From Emiliania huxleyi CCMP1516 (lineage: Eukaryota; Haptophyta; Isochrysidales; Noelaerhabdaceae), in NCBI RefSeq assembly GCF_000372725.1, contig NW_005200210.1, positions 1 through 22,327 on the forward strand: a stretch of DNA of 22,327 nt, read 5' to 3'. Under the pieces are notes generated by a model. That model saw only the letters and a list, made by a program, of their open reading frames with translations, was not told the origin of the DNA and ran no database searches. The translations under genes were made by a program, and so were the position numbers. Below, piece after piece: positions 1 through 8,921 of this stretch (position 1 is its first letter; each line of letters opens with the position of its first letter).

Positions 1-788
1 GCCGGCGGCGACCGCATCGCCACCGCAACCTCGAGTGGCAGAGTCGATGTGTACGCCGAGTCGGAGCTCATCGGGTGGGGCGGCGCTCGCTCGTCTCCCT
101 CCCCGTCTCGTGCTCACCTGCCGCCCTGTCGATCGTAGGGCCGCCGCGGGGGGGTCAGAGCTGAAGAGCCGCCCGCTGCTGCAGCTCTCTCTGCCCGCCC
201 CCGCGTTGCCCTCCTCCTCCGCCGAGGGTGAGGTCGGCGGCGGCAGCGAGGGTGGGGCCGGTGGAAGCGGCGCCTCCTCCGACGCGGCTGCGCGTCCCCT
301 GCTCGTGGCCCTCGGCTCGTCGGCCGCCAATCACCGGGAGGGCAGGCAGCTCGACACGTCGGCCACTCGCCGCTGCCTCTCGCTGCAGCGCCTCAGCTGG
401 CGCGGCGCTGAGATCGGCACCTCTCTCCCCTGCACTGTGCTGCCCCTGAGCTCCCCTCTCTCCCTCCCCGCTCCATAGGTGTCCCAACGAGCCGCACCAC
501 GACTTTGTTGCCGCTGCTGGCACCGCCGGCCTCGTCGCGATCGTGCGAGCGCCCGCCGCCGCAGAGTTCGCCGCGGCGCGAAAGGTTCGGGCGGGCGGCA
601 AGCCCCGAAAAGCGGCGTCCCAGGCCGCCGCTGCTCCCGCCTCCGCCCCCTCCGCGGCCTCGGAACCCGCCCCTGCCGAGCTCGCCGCTGCCGTCACCGC
701 GTCGCCCGCCGCCTCCGAGCCTGCCGTCACCGCGTCGCCCGCCGCCTCCGAGCCTGCTGCCCCCGCGTCTTGCGTGGAGGAGCTCTGA
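1..788 (+). CDS. WD40-like repeat protein, C-terminal part (5' end outside the window)
   Basis: Three exons are proposed: 1-74, 139-399 and 479-788, with the stop TGA at 786-788. Exon 1 reads GGDRIATATSSGRVDVY, a typical beta-propeller blade pattern. Exon 2 carries an Ala/Gly/Ser-rich loop and ends LSLQRLSW, where the W codon is completed across the junction. Exon 3 continues CPNEPHHDFVAAAGTAGLVAI, which reads as the last blade, followed by an Ala/Pro/Ser-rich basic tail ending VEEL. Intron 1 (75-138, 64 bp) is GT-AG and intron 2 (400-478, 79 bp) is GC-AG; both keep the frame exactly. About 214 residues are visible. WD40 propellers are scaffolds for protein complexes; the exact family is not identifiable here. 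A TFIIIC-subunit type protein is one loose possibility. The splice model is inferred from frame and blade continuity. Confidence 0.62.
691..756 (+). repeat. 33-bp tandem duplication in the WD40-like gene tail
   Basis: Two adjacent copies of a 33-bp unit (691-723 and 724-756) encode a repeated VTASPAASEPA segment. The unit is 11 codons, so the duplication keeps the frame. It lies in the low-complexity tail after the last propeller blade. Confidence 0.85.
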
Positions 789-1510
789 GACACACCGCGC
801 ACCGGTCACCGTGCGGGGGGGGGACTCTCCGCTCTCTCTCCGCGCGGCGGAGAGCTGGTGAAGTACGTGAACATCAGAGTACTCAGTACAGTCTATACAG
901 CTAAGGCCCCAGCCCCCTTGGAGTGTGAAGGCTTCGTAGCCCTGCGGTCTACTAATGAAGATCCGCAGGACTGGAGCGAAAAAAAGCAAGCGAGTGCTAA
1001 GGCCCCCGCGCTAAGCGTCTATACACAGAGAGGGAGACCTCTCTCGTCTACTACCATGTTCAAACTCCGCACTTTAATTCGAACTTTCTCGCCTCGGCTC
1101 GTGGGGCTCGGGAGTAGTCAAGCAGGTGTGCGGGGTGGGCGGGAGGGGGCCTGGGAGCATTTTTTTGCATTTCCGAGGCGAGCGTGGGCCGTGGTGGGCC
1201 CCTCCGGGCCTCTCTCAGCAGCACGGAAAGTAGCGCGCGACAGAGCGCTGTTCTCGGCCCCCTGAGCGTATTGGGACGAGCCAGACTAGCATGCACATCG
1301 CCTTGGCACGTAGGACGCACGACTTACCCACGCACACCCCGGTGACAATCTTGGAAATCTCCCGACAATCTCCCCAAATCTCCTCCCGCTCTCGCGAGTA
1401 GCGCGGCGCAGCGGGGCGCGTTGATGTCGATGAATGCAGTGTGGACTCCTTTTCGACACTCTCTAGCACCGGTGAACACACAGGCGTTGCTTCCGAGGTG
1501 GTAAAAATCT
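789..1510. other. Intergenic stretch without a convincing gene
   Basis: The stretch between the WD40-like stop and the protease ORF holds one copy of a dispersed repeat (906-993) and otherwise mixed sequence with short ORFs on both strands. None shows a family motif or sustained GC-rich third positions. The promoter and first exon of the downstream protease gene may lie here. Confidence 0.5.
906..993 (+). repeat. Dispersed repeat copy 1, inverted relative to 13007-13093
   Basis: The reverse complement of 13007-13093 matches this stretch closely, including CAGGACTGGAGCG followed by seven A and GCAAG, the GGTCTACTA block and the CCCCAGCCCC block, with a few small gaps. It is probably a short non-autonomous mobile repeat. 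No coding potential is evident. Confidence 0.75.
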
Positions 1511-3697
1511 GTGAATGCCCGCCGAAGTTGTCGCGGTTTTCCGACTTGTCTCGTGCTCGAGCCATGCCGAAAAGAGCGGGCGCAGGCCTGGGACAGCGTC
1601 GCAAAAGCGGCCAAGGAGTCCGTCCCGGCTCCAGGCCAGGACCAGATCGCCGCTCGGTACCGCCAGTTTGCGACTCTGTGCCTGCGCAGTCGTCGCTATC
1701 TCACGCTTCCGATCTCGTCACAACAGGCGCCCTCGCCGAGTGCAACGTCCTCGCGGCCGCAAAGCCGTGCTGGCTCGCGCAGAGTCGGCGTCGCAAAGAA
1801 CCTGAGAGCGCCGCGGCATGCTTCGGTTGGCGACGTCCTCGGCGAGGCCATGGAGCTGCATAGCACGAGCGACGAGGGCCGCCGCGACGGGATCTACAAC
1901 CAGAGAGAGCACGGACGCCGAGGATCGCTCTCCCGTGCAGCGCCGCAGCGGCTCGTCGGCGGCTCGTCGGCTGCGGCCTCGAACGGAGATCGCATGGAGG
2001 TTGACGAGGAACCTCCCTCTCTGAGCAGTGCTCCAGCGGAGCCTGCGCAGCAGCAGCAGCAGCAGCAAGCAAGCGTGCTCACGCTGGTGGCAGACATCGG
2101 ACGCCTCGAGCTGGAGGAGGTTGGCCACCGTGCCGCCGCTCGCGAAGCGATTACAGCGACAACCGGGACGCAAACATCAGGCGTGCCGACGCCTCGCGAG
2201 CTGCGTGCCCAAGCCCGGCTCGACTTGCAAGTCGTAGGGCTGCGCGAGGAGGAGCGGCGGCGGCAGCGGCTGCACGCGGCGGCAACGACGAGGCTCGTTC
2301 GAGAACTGGCGCTGAAGCTCTCGAACCCGCTGCGACACTTTGGCGGGGGTGCATTCATTCAGTTGATGATGTGCGAATTCGTCATGCGGCCAGAGGTACA
2401 GGGCCGCTCCGGCCGCTCCCTCGGCGTAGCGTTTCGCTCGCAGCTGCTGCTGGTGTACGAGCCCAGCGACGTGCCGACGCTCCCGGGCCTCTACAGCCTC
2501 GACGTCTTGCAGGCGTCGCTCAACACTCCGCTGTTGCAGCGGGCCGCCCTGCAGGCGATCGACGACGTGAAGCTCTTCTCGCTCCACCTGCCCGGCGTGC
2601 TCGGCAAGGTGGAGCCGACAGAGGCCGACTCGCTCCTCGGCCTGTGGCAGCGCGCGGCGGAGGTGCGGGCAGCGGAGGCGCGCCGGCCGCAGCGCGGCCG
2701 GCCACGCCATCGCATCGAGTTCGCGCTGCGTCAAAACATGACGGGTAATCGTTACTCGGCCGCCCTGCGCAAGGCCGTGTACTTGTACCGCCACAAAAGC
2801 GGTACGGAGCGCTCAATCTCGATGCGCGGCGCTGCGTCGCTCGCTCGGGATGGCGCCACGCTCCTGTTCGACATCTCGGACGACGATATCGCACGCGTGC
2901 ATAACATCATTGTGCATAACATGCAGGACCTCTCACCGTGGGCCGACAGCCAGGACGTGCAGGCGAGGGCGCCGATCTCGGGGATGACGATTCGCGCCGG
3001 ATCGCTCTTCAACCGCTTCAAATCGGGAGCCCCCACCGGGTGGGTGGCGAAGCTGTTCGCGGGCGAGGCACCGACGGAGCGCAAGCTGGTCATGCAGCGC
3101 TTTACCGACGGCAGCGAGTTTGGCGGGCACTGGCACCAGCTCCTCTTCTTCGTCGACCAGAGACGGGTGCTCTACCACGAGCCCTATGGCGGCGCAATCG
3201 ACTCGGGCATCGCGTCTTGCTTCCACCGGAGCCCCGGGCCTGCCGCCGGCTGGGCGCTGGAGGTGGTGGATGTGCAGCTGCAGTCTTGCACTCACGAGTG
3301 CGCGCTCTGGGTGGACTTTGTCGCGGAGGTGGCTGTCGACTACGTGAGGAGCGACCTGACTCGCTCCTTCAGCGAGTACCTTCGCGGGTGCGCTCTCCCT
3401 GTGTGTGTGTGTGCATGCCTGCGATAAGGCTGACCGGTGTCGCGCCGCCCCCGCAGGCGTGAGGAGATCACCCCGCTCAACGGCATGCGGCGGACTTGCA
3501 CGGCGATGAAGACGGCGAAGGCAAAAAACAACGCCTTCGTCGCACAGCGCCGAAACGACGTGCGCACGCTGTTACGTCTAGCCTATGTCCAGCGCCAACT
3601 GCCGCACACAGGCTCCGCAACGCTGACCGCCTTTGGCGCAGCGGCGGAGCAGGAGCCTGCCGAGGACACAGACTCGGACTTTGAGATGTTGACCTAG
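1511..3697 (+). CDS. Cysteine protease of the Ulp1/adenain-like (clan CE) fold
   Basis: Two exons, 1511-3387 and 3457-3697, are joined by a 69-bp GT-AG intron (3388-3456). The start is uncertain: ATG 1511 gives the longest frame, and ATG 1850 is an alternative that drops 113 low-complexity residues. The N-terminal half includes a short polyglutamine run and a Glu/Arg-rich helical stretch. The catalytic part shows GGHWHQ (His540), HEPYGG (Glu557), VQLQ (Gln591) and HECALW (Cys597), numbered from 1511. The spacings His-17-Glu and Gln-6-Cys match clan CE proteases, where a His, an acidic residue, an oxyanion Gln and Cys cut ubiquitin-like or viral precursor proteins. Glu in place of Asp is the adenain-type choice. 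Exon 2 adds a basic segment and an acidic tail ending DSDFEMLT. It could be a cellular deSUMOylase-like enzyme or a protease taken from a Polinton-like element. Substrate unknown. Confidence 0.66.
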
Positions 3698-4938
3698 ACC
3701 GACGTGTGATTCAGATAGTTGTCTTCAGATGTGTGTGTGATTCAGATGTGTGTGCGTGTGATTTTCGGCACGGGTATAGATTAGAAGGAACGTATCGTCA
3801 CACACACCCTCTTTGAGAGAGGGACACAGCGTGGTGCCACAGTAGCGGGCGCTTCTACAGAGGCAACCGGTCCGAGGGCGAGCGTTTCGCTCGCCCTGAT
3901 GCGCATGAGCGACGTGGAAGCTCTCGACCGGCGCAGATGCCACGGGCGACACCAATCCCAGCCTCAAAAGGCGAGGAGGGCTGGTGGAGTGCCCAGACGG
4001 CAGTGGCTTCCGAAGAACTTTTTGCGGGTGACGCAAAGGATCCGAGGAGAGAGCACCTCGGCTGCCGGCGAGGCATCCGCCCCGCGCCCAGACATCTGAT
4101 GGAAAGTGCGAAGAAGTGGTGGCGGCAGGCTAGCCACCGGTGGGGCACACGGAGCGATATGGCGTTCGGCTGCGATTTGAGTGCAACCGGGTGACGCATC
4201 TCCTCCACAGAGACGCGGGGACGGCGTGCCTGCGAGGCGCCCGATATGCGCCAACGGACCCAATGGAAAGTGCGAAGCGAGCACTCGACGGCTCGCAGCC
4301 TGTGGACGGAGCACGAGAGCTCGAACCTCGCACTCGCGTGCAAAATCGGCACCTCGGAGCGCCATTTTCACACCGCATTCGAGCCCATGAAAACAACAAT
4401 GTACCCCAAGCAGCACGATCACGCCTCGCACCGGTGCGGTGGTGCCGGGCGGCTCTAGGGGGTCAGGCTGGCTGCATGGCACCACCCGTAGCCCGTTTTG
4501 CTGCCCTGGCATCACCCGGAGGGGGGATTGAACATAGTAGTCTACTTTTCCCGTAGAGTAGCATTGCCATTGGATGTTTCGCCAGAGCGGGATGCGCTGT
4601 AGCGCTCCAGGGTGTGTGTTGTGCATGCTTCTGAGGCCAGTTTTCTGAGAGAGCATGCTCATAAAATTCGCAACAAAAGCCAACGAACGTTTTGACCACG
4701 GCCGTTGCCCAGAGGTCAGACGGGACGAGAGAGGGATGGGCTCACACCTACCCCCCAGCGCTCAGCGGCGGCTGCCGCCCGCGGAGCACAGCCGCTGGCC
4801 AGCAAGAGCCGACACCGCGCGGGGAATGGATGCAAACGCCGCCCCTCCCTCCCCCCCCTCTCTCCACGGCTGCCCGGTGCAGCGAGACTGGTGAAAGCTC
4901 ATCCGCTCCCCCCGAACCCCCGCAAGCGCGTCGCACAG
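3698..4938. other. Intergenic region, no convincing gene
   Basis: The left end (3698-3770) is TG-rich with repeated GATTCAGAT words and is probably the protease 3' region. At 4069-4115 and 4231-4278 two degenerate copies of a segment containing TGGAAAGTGCGAAG sit about 162 bp apart. Open frames on both strands reach 239 codons (minus, 3964-4683) but show no domain, no biased third positions and mixed composition. The last 250 bp is likely the 3' region of the zinc-finger gene. Confidence 0.5.
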
Positions 4939-6039
4939 TTAGTGGTCGCCCCGCTTCTTGGCGCGCCGCTTCTCGTTCTTGCTCTGCGCCTTGGACTTAC
5001 CCGGCTGCGAGTTGGCCTGGTTGGGGACCGGCGCCGACTTGCGCACTGCGGGGGTGGCCGTGCGCCAGCCGTCGTCCTCGGAACGGCTCTGCGCCGGCGC
5101 CTCGTCCTTCCCCACCCGCTCAAAGCCACACATCTCGCACTCGCGCAGCGCAATGTTGTTCAAGAAGGTGCATCGCGGGCACTCCCACTCCTCCTTGGCC
5201 GGCTGGCTCGGCTGCGACTTAGACGCCTCGGGCACGCGCGACACGCTCACCACCGCCTGGCTCGAGTTGCGCGGCGGCACGGGCGGCTTGTAGGTCTGCG
5301 CCGCGGCGGCGTAGTCTGCCGCCGAATGCAGGTTGCGAGGCGGGCCGGGCTGTGGTCGCGTGACCTGCTGGGCCACCGGTGGCGCAAAGGCGCCCGCAGG
5401 GAAGGCTGCAGAGTGGACGCCGTTGGGCTGCAACTGCTGCACGGGCGGCACGGCTTGCGGTATCGCCGGGTTGGCAAACGCGCGCGACGAGTGGCCGCCG
5501 TTGCCCATCGTGAAGGCCGAGTTGAGTGCGGCCGGCGTCGGGTTCGGCGTCGGCGTCTGTAGCAGGCTCATCAGCGCCGCGGCCTGCGGCGCGGGCGCGC
5601 GAGGCGGAACCTCGCCTAGCCCGACGCCGAGCGCACCGGGGTACGGAGCGCCGGCGCTGCCGGCGCCGCCGCCCATGCTCAAGTTCTCAAAGCCCAGACC
5701 CAGGTTGGCCTGCTCCGCTGCGGTCCGCCCGAAGCCGCCCGCTCCCATGCCCGGAGGCATCCCCATAGGCGCGGGCGGCGGCGGCGCGCGCGGCGGCGGT
5801 TGCGGCGGTTGCGGCGCGTTGTTCCAGATGTCTGACACGCCCGGAGGCGCGGCGTGGGCGACGCCAGGCCCGCCGCCGAGCAGCGACCCGGTCTGCCAGT
5901 TCGTGTTGGCCACGGCGGGCGCCCGCTGCTGCGGCCCCAGGTTGATAAAGCCAGAGCCGACGCGGTTGGGGTTGTCGATCCGCGCCGCCATCGCGTCCTC
6001 TTGCTCCTGCCGTGTGTAGTAGCCGCCGTAAGCTGCCAT
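4939..6039 (-). CDS. Pro/Gly/Ala-rich protein with a C-terminal NZF (RanBP2-type) zinc finger
   Basis: One uninterrupted frame of 366 codons starts at ATG 6039 (MAAYGGYYTRQEQEDAM); an in-frame ATG at 6057 adds six residues. The middle is a long disordered stretch rich in Pro, Gly, Ala and Asn. Near residues 284-309 is WECPRCTFLN followed by RECEMCGF, giving the W-x-C-x2-C-x10-C-x2-C plan of NZF fingers. The Thr-Phe pair after the second Cys and the hydrophobic Met between the last two Cys are the features that let NZF fingers bind ubiquitin, so ubiquitin binding is likely. RNA binding, seen in other RanBP2-type fingers, is an alternative. The C-terminus is strongly basic (NEKRRAKKRGDH) and could be a nuclear signal. 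No orthologue can be named. Confidence 0.72.
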   Translation of the reverse strand: MAAYGGYYTRQEQEDAMAARIDNPNRVGSGFINLGPQQRAPAVANTNWQTGSLLGGGPGVAHAAPPGVSDIWNNAPQPPQPPPRAPPPPAPMGMPPGMGAGGFGRTAAEQANLGLGFENLSMGGGAGSAGAPYPGALGVGLGEVPPRAPAPQAAALMSLLQTPTPNPTPAALNSAFTMGNGGHSSRAFANPAIPQAVPPVQQLQPNGVHSAAFPAGAFAPPVAQQVTRPQPGPPRNLHSAADYAAAAQTYKPPVPPRNSSQAVVSVSRVPEASKSQPSQPAKEEWECPRCTFLNNIALRECEMCGFERVGKDEAPAQSRSEDDGWRTATPAVRKSAPVPNQANSQPGKSKAQSKNEKRRAKKRGDH

Positions 6040-6113
6040 CGTGCTGCAGGCGCGCACCTGCGCCGCCGGGGTCGCGGCGTGTCAGCCGGTGCTGCGGCGC
6101 TCGGCGACTCTCT

Positions 6114-6415
6114 GGCGCGCGCAGGAGCTCACACGCACGGCCGGCGGGCCGGGCCTGACGGGGAGCGTCCTCTCCCGCCGTCCGCGCGGCTCGATTGGGG
6201 GGTCCGGCGGTGGGCCGCTCATGGTGGCTGAGTGCCGCGCTGTCTGTGTGGGCCCGCGCGCCTCAGCAGAGCGCGTAGCTTGCCACCTCCAGCTCTTCAC
6301 TCTGGGGCCCCGGGGCACGGTTTTTTGTTTCGGCCTCCCAGCCCCCTCCGTGGACATATGAACCACATATGCACACCGGCCCACAACACACGACACCCGG
6401 ACACGCATGAGGGCG
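6114..6415 (+). repeat. Inverted repeat, copy A (pairs with 8503-8848)
   Basis: Positions 6114-6287 match the reverse complement of 8675-8848 over 174 bp with about two mismatches by eye. Similarity continues, diverged and gapped, to 6415. The outer end begins GGCGCGCGCAGGAGCTC in both copies. This copy sits between the ELL stop codon and the zinc-finger gene start. It carries open frames on both strands, but these only follow from its GC-rich sequence. Confidence 0.88.
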
Positions 6416-6434
6416 GCGTGACCGCGAGGCTGTC

Positions 6435-7445
6435 TCAGAGCGCCACGGCCGTCTTCGGCGCCCTCTCCACATAGCCGTTGACGGCCGCCTTGAGCCGCTT
6501 GAGCTCGACGTGCAGCGCGCGGTACTCTTGCGTCTGCTGCAGCATCGAGCGCTTCTTCGCGCGGAAGGCCTCGACGAGCCGCGCCTCGGCCTCTCGCCTC
6601 GCGTCCTCGCACGACGCCCCGCGAACCTTGTCGTCAAGGCCAGTGAAGAGCGCCTGCGCAGAGGGGCGCGGCCGACTGCTCGGCACCCACCCACGAGGCG
6701 CCTCCCTCTCCCCGCGCCGGCCCGCCCGCTCGCCGTGAGGGCGGCGAGGGCCACATCGAGCTGCCGGTATCGCCTGTACCGCTCGCGGAAGCGCCTGCGA
6801 AAGGGCAGTCGAGGGGGTGGACGGCACAATGGTGGGAATCGGACGCTGCTCCGCGCGCCTCTTCCCGGCGTGGTACGCCTCCGTCGACTCGATGCGAGGC
6901 GCTGCAGTGGCGCCGCGGCCGCCGGCATCCGGCAAGGGCTGGCGTGTCGCGGGCTGGCGAGTCGCGGACTGGCGTCCCGCAGGCTGGCGAGTCGCGGGCG
7001 GGCGTCCCGCAGGCTGGCGAGTCGCGGGCGGGCGCCCCGCCGGCTGGCGCCCCGCTGGCTTCCCCGCCGGCTGTTCCATTGGCATGCGCCTCTCAGGCGG
7101 GTGCTTCACAGGCTCCGCAGGCGCCTCGGCAGCCTTCCTGAGGCTCTGCAGGCGACCGCGCTGCTCGGGCGTGTAGTGCGGCCAGTCCTCTCGAACCATG
7201 GCACCCACGTGCGGCTTGAGCTTGCACACCGCCGAGGCCGCGAGCTGCGGCGGGCAGATTGCCACCTGCTTGAGCTGCTTGAGGTAGAGGTCTCTCCTGT
7301 ACGCTCTGCCAACGCGCTCGTGCATCGCCCGGACGGCAGCCTCGAGAGCGTCGGCGACCCACTGCGGCTCCAGCGCGAGGATGTGACAGACGCAATCGTA
7401 CATGTCGGACGCGAGCGCCGCCTGTCGCGGCGATGGCGGAGGCAT
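6435..7445 (-). CDS. ELL: RNA polymerase II elongation factor ELL, short form
   Basis: Three exons, 7445-6859, 6794-6734 and 6653-6435, give 288 residues. The introns are GC-AG: 6858-6795 (64 bp) and 6733-6654 (80 bp). Near the N-terminus, HILALEP and later VREDWPHYTPEQ match the conserved winged-helix-like region that precedes the linker in ELL proteins. The linker contains a tandem PAGRPPATRQ repeat. The C-terminus is an occludin/ELL homology domain: RFRERYRRYRQL, then ALFTGLDDKV, then EYRALHVELKRLK and NGY near the end. Splicing restores the length and register expected for that domain, which is otherwise split over two frames. ELL raises the elongation rate of Pol II and in animals works in super and little elongation complexes. 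The usual N-terminal ELL domain is not seen upstream, where only repeats occur, so this is either a short variant or lacks distant 5' exons. Confidence 0.76.
   Translation of the reverse strand: MPPPSPRQAALASDMYDCVCHILALEPQWVADALEAAVRAMHERVGRAYRRDLYLKQLKQVAICPPQLAASAVCKLKPHVGAMVREDWPHYTPEQRGRLQSLRKAAEAPAEPVKHPPERRMPMEQPAGKPAGRQPAGRPPATRQPAGRPPATRQPAGRQSATRQPATRQPLPDAGGRGATAAPRIESTEAYHAGKRRAEQRPIPTIVPSTPSTALSQALPRAVQAIPAARCGPRRPHGERAGRRGEREAPRGWVPSSRPRPSAQALFTGLDDKVRGASCEDARREAEARLVEAFRAKKRSMLQQTQEYRALHVELKRLKAAVNGYVERAPKTAVAL
6930..7070 (-). repeat. 30-bp coding minisatellite in the ELL linker
   Basis: A roughly 30-bp unit rich in GGCGAGTCGCGGGCGGGC words repeats about four to five times with small changes. 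It encodes PAGRPPATRQ-like decapeptides in the disordered linker between the two conserved ELL regions. Units are multiples of three, so copy-number change would keep the frame. Confidence 0.8.
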
Positions 7446-7554
7446 CCGGGGCGGTGAGCCAACAGAAATTGGTTGTCGCGGCCCCGGGCCGATTTGGAGG
7501 GAAGGGAAAAGAATTTAGCTGAAGAATTTAAAAAACGGAAAAGAATTTAAACAA

Positions 7555-7655
7555 GCCCGCGCACGACGCTGGGCACGGGACTGGCGCGCACTGGCACTAA
7601 CACAGGTACACCACGGGAGCCGCCTAAGCGACTCCTGCGGTCCTGCGAGGACGGC
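7555..7655 (+). repeat. Dispersed repeat upstream of ELL (pairs with 15222-15324, same orientation)
   Basis: About 100 bp match 15222-15324 at high identity, including GGGCACGGGACTGGCGCGC and TGGCACTAACACAGGTACA. Both copies lie immediately upstream of a minus-strand gene, in the same orientation relative to that gene: here about 110 bp before the ELL start. It could be a promoter or leader module, or a mobile repeat with a preferred target. Confidence 0.82.
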
Positions 7656-7660
7656 GAGGC

Positions 7661-7685
7661 ACTAGGGAAAAGAATTTTCCCTAGT
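7661..7685. repeat. Perfect 11-bp inverted repeat with a 3-bp centre
   Basis: The sequence ACTAGGGAAAA, then GAA, then TTTTCCCTAGT forms perfect 11-bp arms. The left arm and centre are the same GGGAAAAGAATTT word that recurs singly nearby. It could be a protein-binding palindrome or a fold-back terminus of a mobile repeat. Confidence 0.85.
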
Positions 7686-8217
7686 TTTACGACGGCTCCC
7701 TGGGAAGAGAATTCCAACTCTCTCGCACAGCACACAGGTTCGAAAAAAAGGCACAGCCGGCGACGGACCCTTAAAAGGCGCCGTCGTCCTCATAAAGGTT
7801 GGCACGACCGGGGGGACCAAAGACAACACAACAAACAAAGACAGTCGAATCCGCGAGCCACCGTAATGCTCGCCTAAAAGACCATCCCCATCATCCCATC
7901 CCCCCCGGCGACCCCCTCAGGGAAAAGAATTTTAGACGCGAGAGAAGCCGCGAGAGCAAGGGCTCGGCAGGCAGCGGCGGCGTCGCAGAACGAGGCCGAG
8001 GAGAGCGATGGGTCAGAGGATGAAGCGGCAGGAGAGAGAACGACGAGAGGTGAGAAGACCGCGAGGCGCGGCATGAAGGTCGCTGCGAGAATTGGCGAGA
8101 GACTGCGAAGAGAGATAGGAAGAGGCAGACGCCCATGCAAGGGTGGGTGGGCGACGGCTAGCACCACACTCCTCCCCTTAAAATCCCGTGTGCCGTCCTC
8201 CCATCCCTCCCTTGGGT

Positions 8218-8300
8218 TCTCTATTTTCTTTCTTTCTTTCTCCCTTGGATTGTATGTGTTCTTTCTTTCCTTGTGTTGCGTGTTTTCTTTCTTTCTGCTG
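8218..8300 (+). repeat. TTTC/CTTT microsatellite
   Basis: Interrupted runs of TTTC units alternate with TGTG-rich spacers. This is simple sequence with no gene. Confidence 0.85.
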
Positions 8301-8502
8301 TGAGAGAGTTGTTCTGTTAAATTCTTTCTGGCCTCGCGGTTGTTTCATAAACTAGCCAAAGAAAGAAAGCGGGGAGTCCCGGCACTTTGCTCGGTTCTGT
8401 CCTCCTCCCAGCTTTTTCGTTCTATGCAGGCACTGGTCGCATTCTCAATCACTCAAGCACTCGACGGCCCGACGGCGTCATATCTCGGTTGCACCACCGA
8501 TG

Positions 8503-8848
8503 CGCCCTCATGCGTGTCTGTGTGCTGTGGCCTGCGTGTCTGTGTGCTGTGGCCTGGGGAGTGGCGAGTGGCTGTCTGTGCCTGTGCGTGGGGCCTGTGT
8601 GCCCCGGTGTGCATATGTGTTCATGTTCCACGGCGGGTTGGAGCGCCGAAACAAAAAAACCGCAGGCCAGAGTCGGTGGCAAGCTACGCGCTCTGCTGAG
8701 GCGCGCGGGCCCACACAGACAGCGCGGCACTCGGCCACCACGAGCGGCCCACCGCCGGACCCCCCAATCGAGCCGCGCGGACGGCGGGAGAGGACGCTCC
8801 CCGTCAGGCCCGGCCCGCCGGCCGTGCGTGTGAGCTCCTGCGCGCGCC
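8503..8848 (-). repeat. Inverted repeat, copy B (pairs with 6114-6415)
   Basis: The segment 8675-8848 is the near-perfect reverse complement of 6114-6287. The inner part (8503-8674) is more diverged and contains a 22-bp tandem duplication (8513-8534 and 8535-8556) absent from copy A. The outer end lies about 75 bp beyond the MLH3 stop codon. Outer ends are in inverted orientation, as in a terminal-inverted-repeat unit spanning ELL, but no target-site duplication was found. Confidence 0.88.
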
Positions 8849-8921
8849 GCGCCGCGCCATCGCTCCGGAGAGGGCGAGCGGCGCCTCTCCTCACACAACG
8901 AACCCCCCTTCGTCCCACCTC

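Larger units (their letters stand above)
7446..8502. other. Repeat-rich intergenic region upstream of ELL
   Basis: No convincing gene is seen. The stretch holds several GGGAAAAGAATTT words (7504, 7536, 7665, 7920, and a variant at 7702), a perfect palindrome (7661-7685), one copy of a dispersed repeat (7555-7655), an AG-rich block around 7940-8130 and a TTTC-rich microsatellite. It is more AT-rich than its surroundings. The ELL promoter should lie in its left part. Confidence 0.6.

Noticed and set aside
155..989. Two long minus-strand frames opposite the WD40-like gene
   Set aside because: Composition is Gly/Arg/Ala-rich without motifs, while plus-strand exons read as WD40 blades with matching splice phases.
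3964..4683. 239-codon minus-strand frame
   Set aside because: There is no domain, no third-position bias and no homology pattern; the region has mixed composition.
4705..5562. 285-codon plus-strand frame opposite the NZF gene
   Set aside because: The minus strand encodes an intact zinc finger here; the plus frame is Arg/Leu-rich with no domain.
6114..6415. Conserved open frames shared by the two inverted repeat copies as a gene
   Set aside because: Near-identity is at DNA level on both strands and no start, motif or domain supports a protein.
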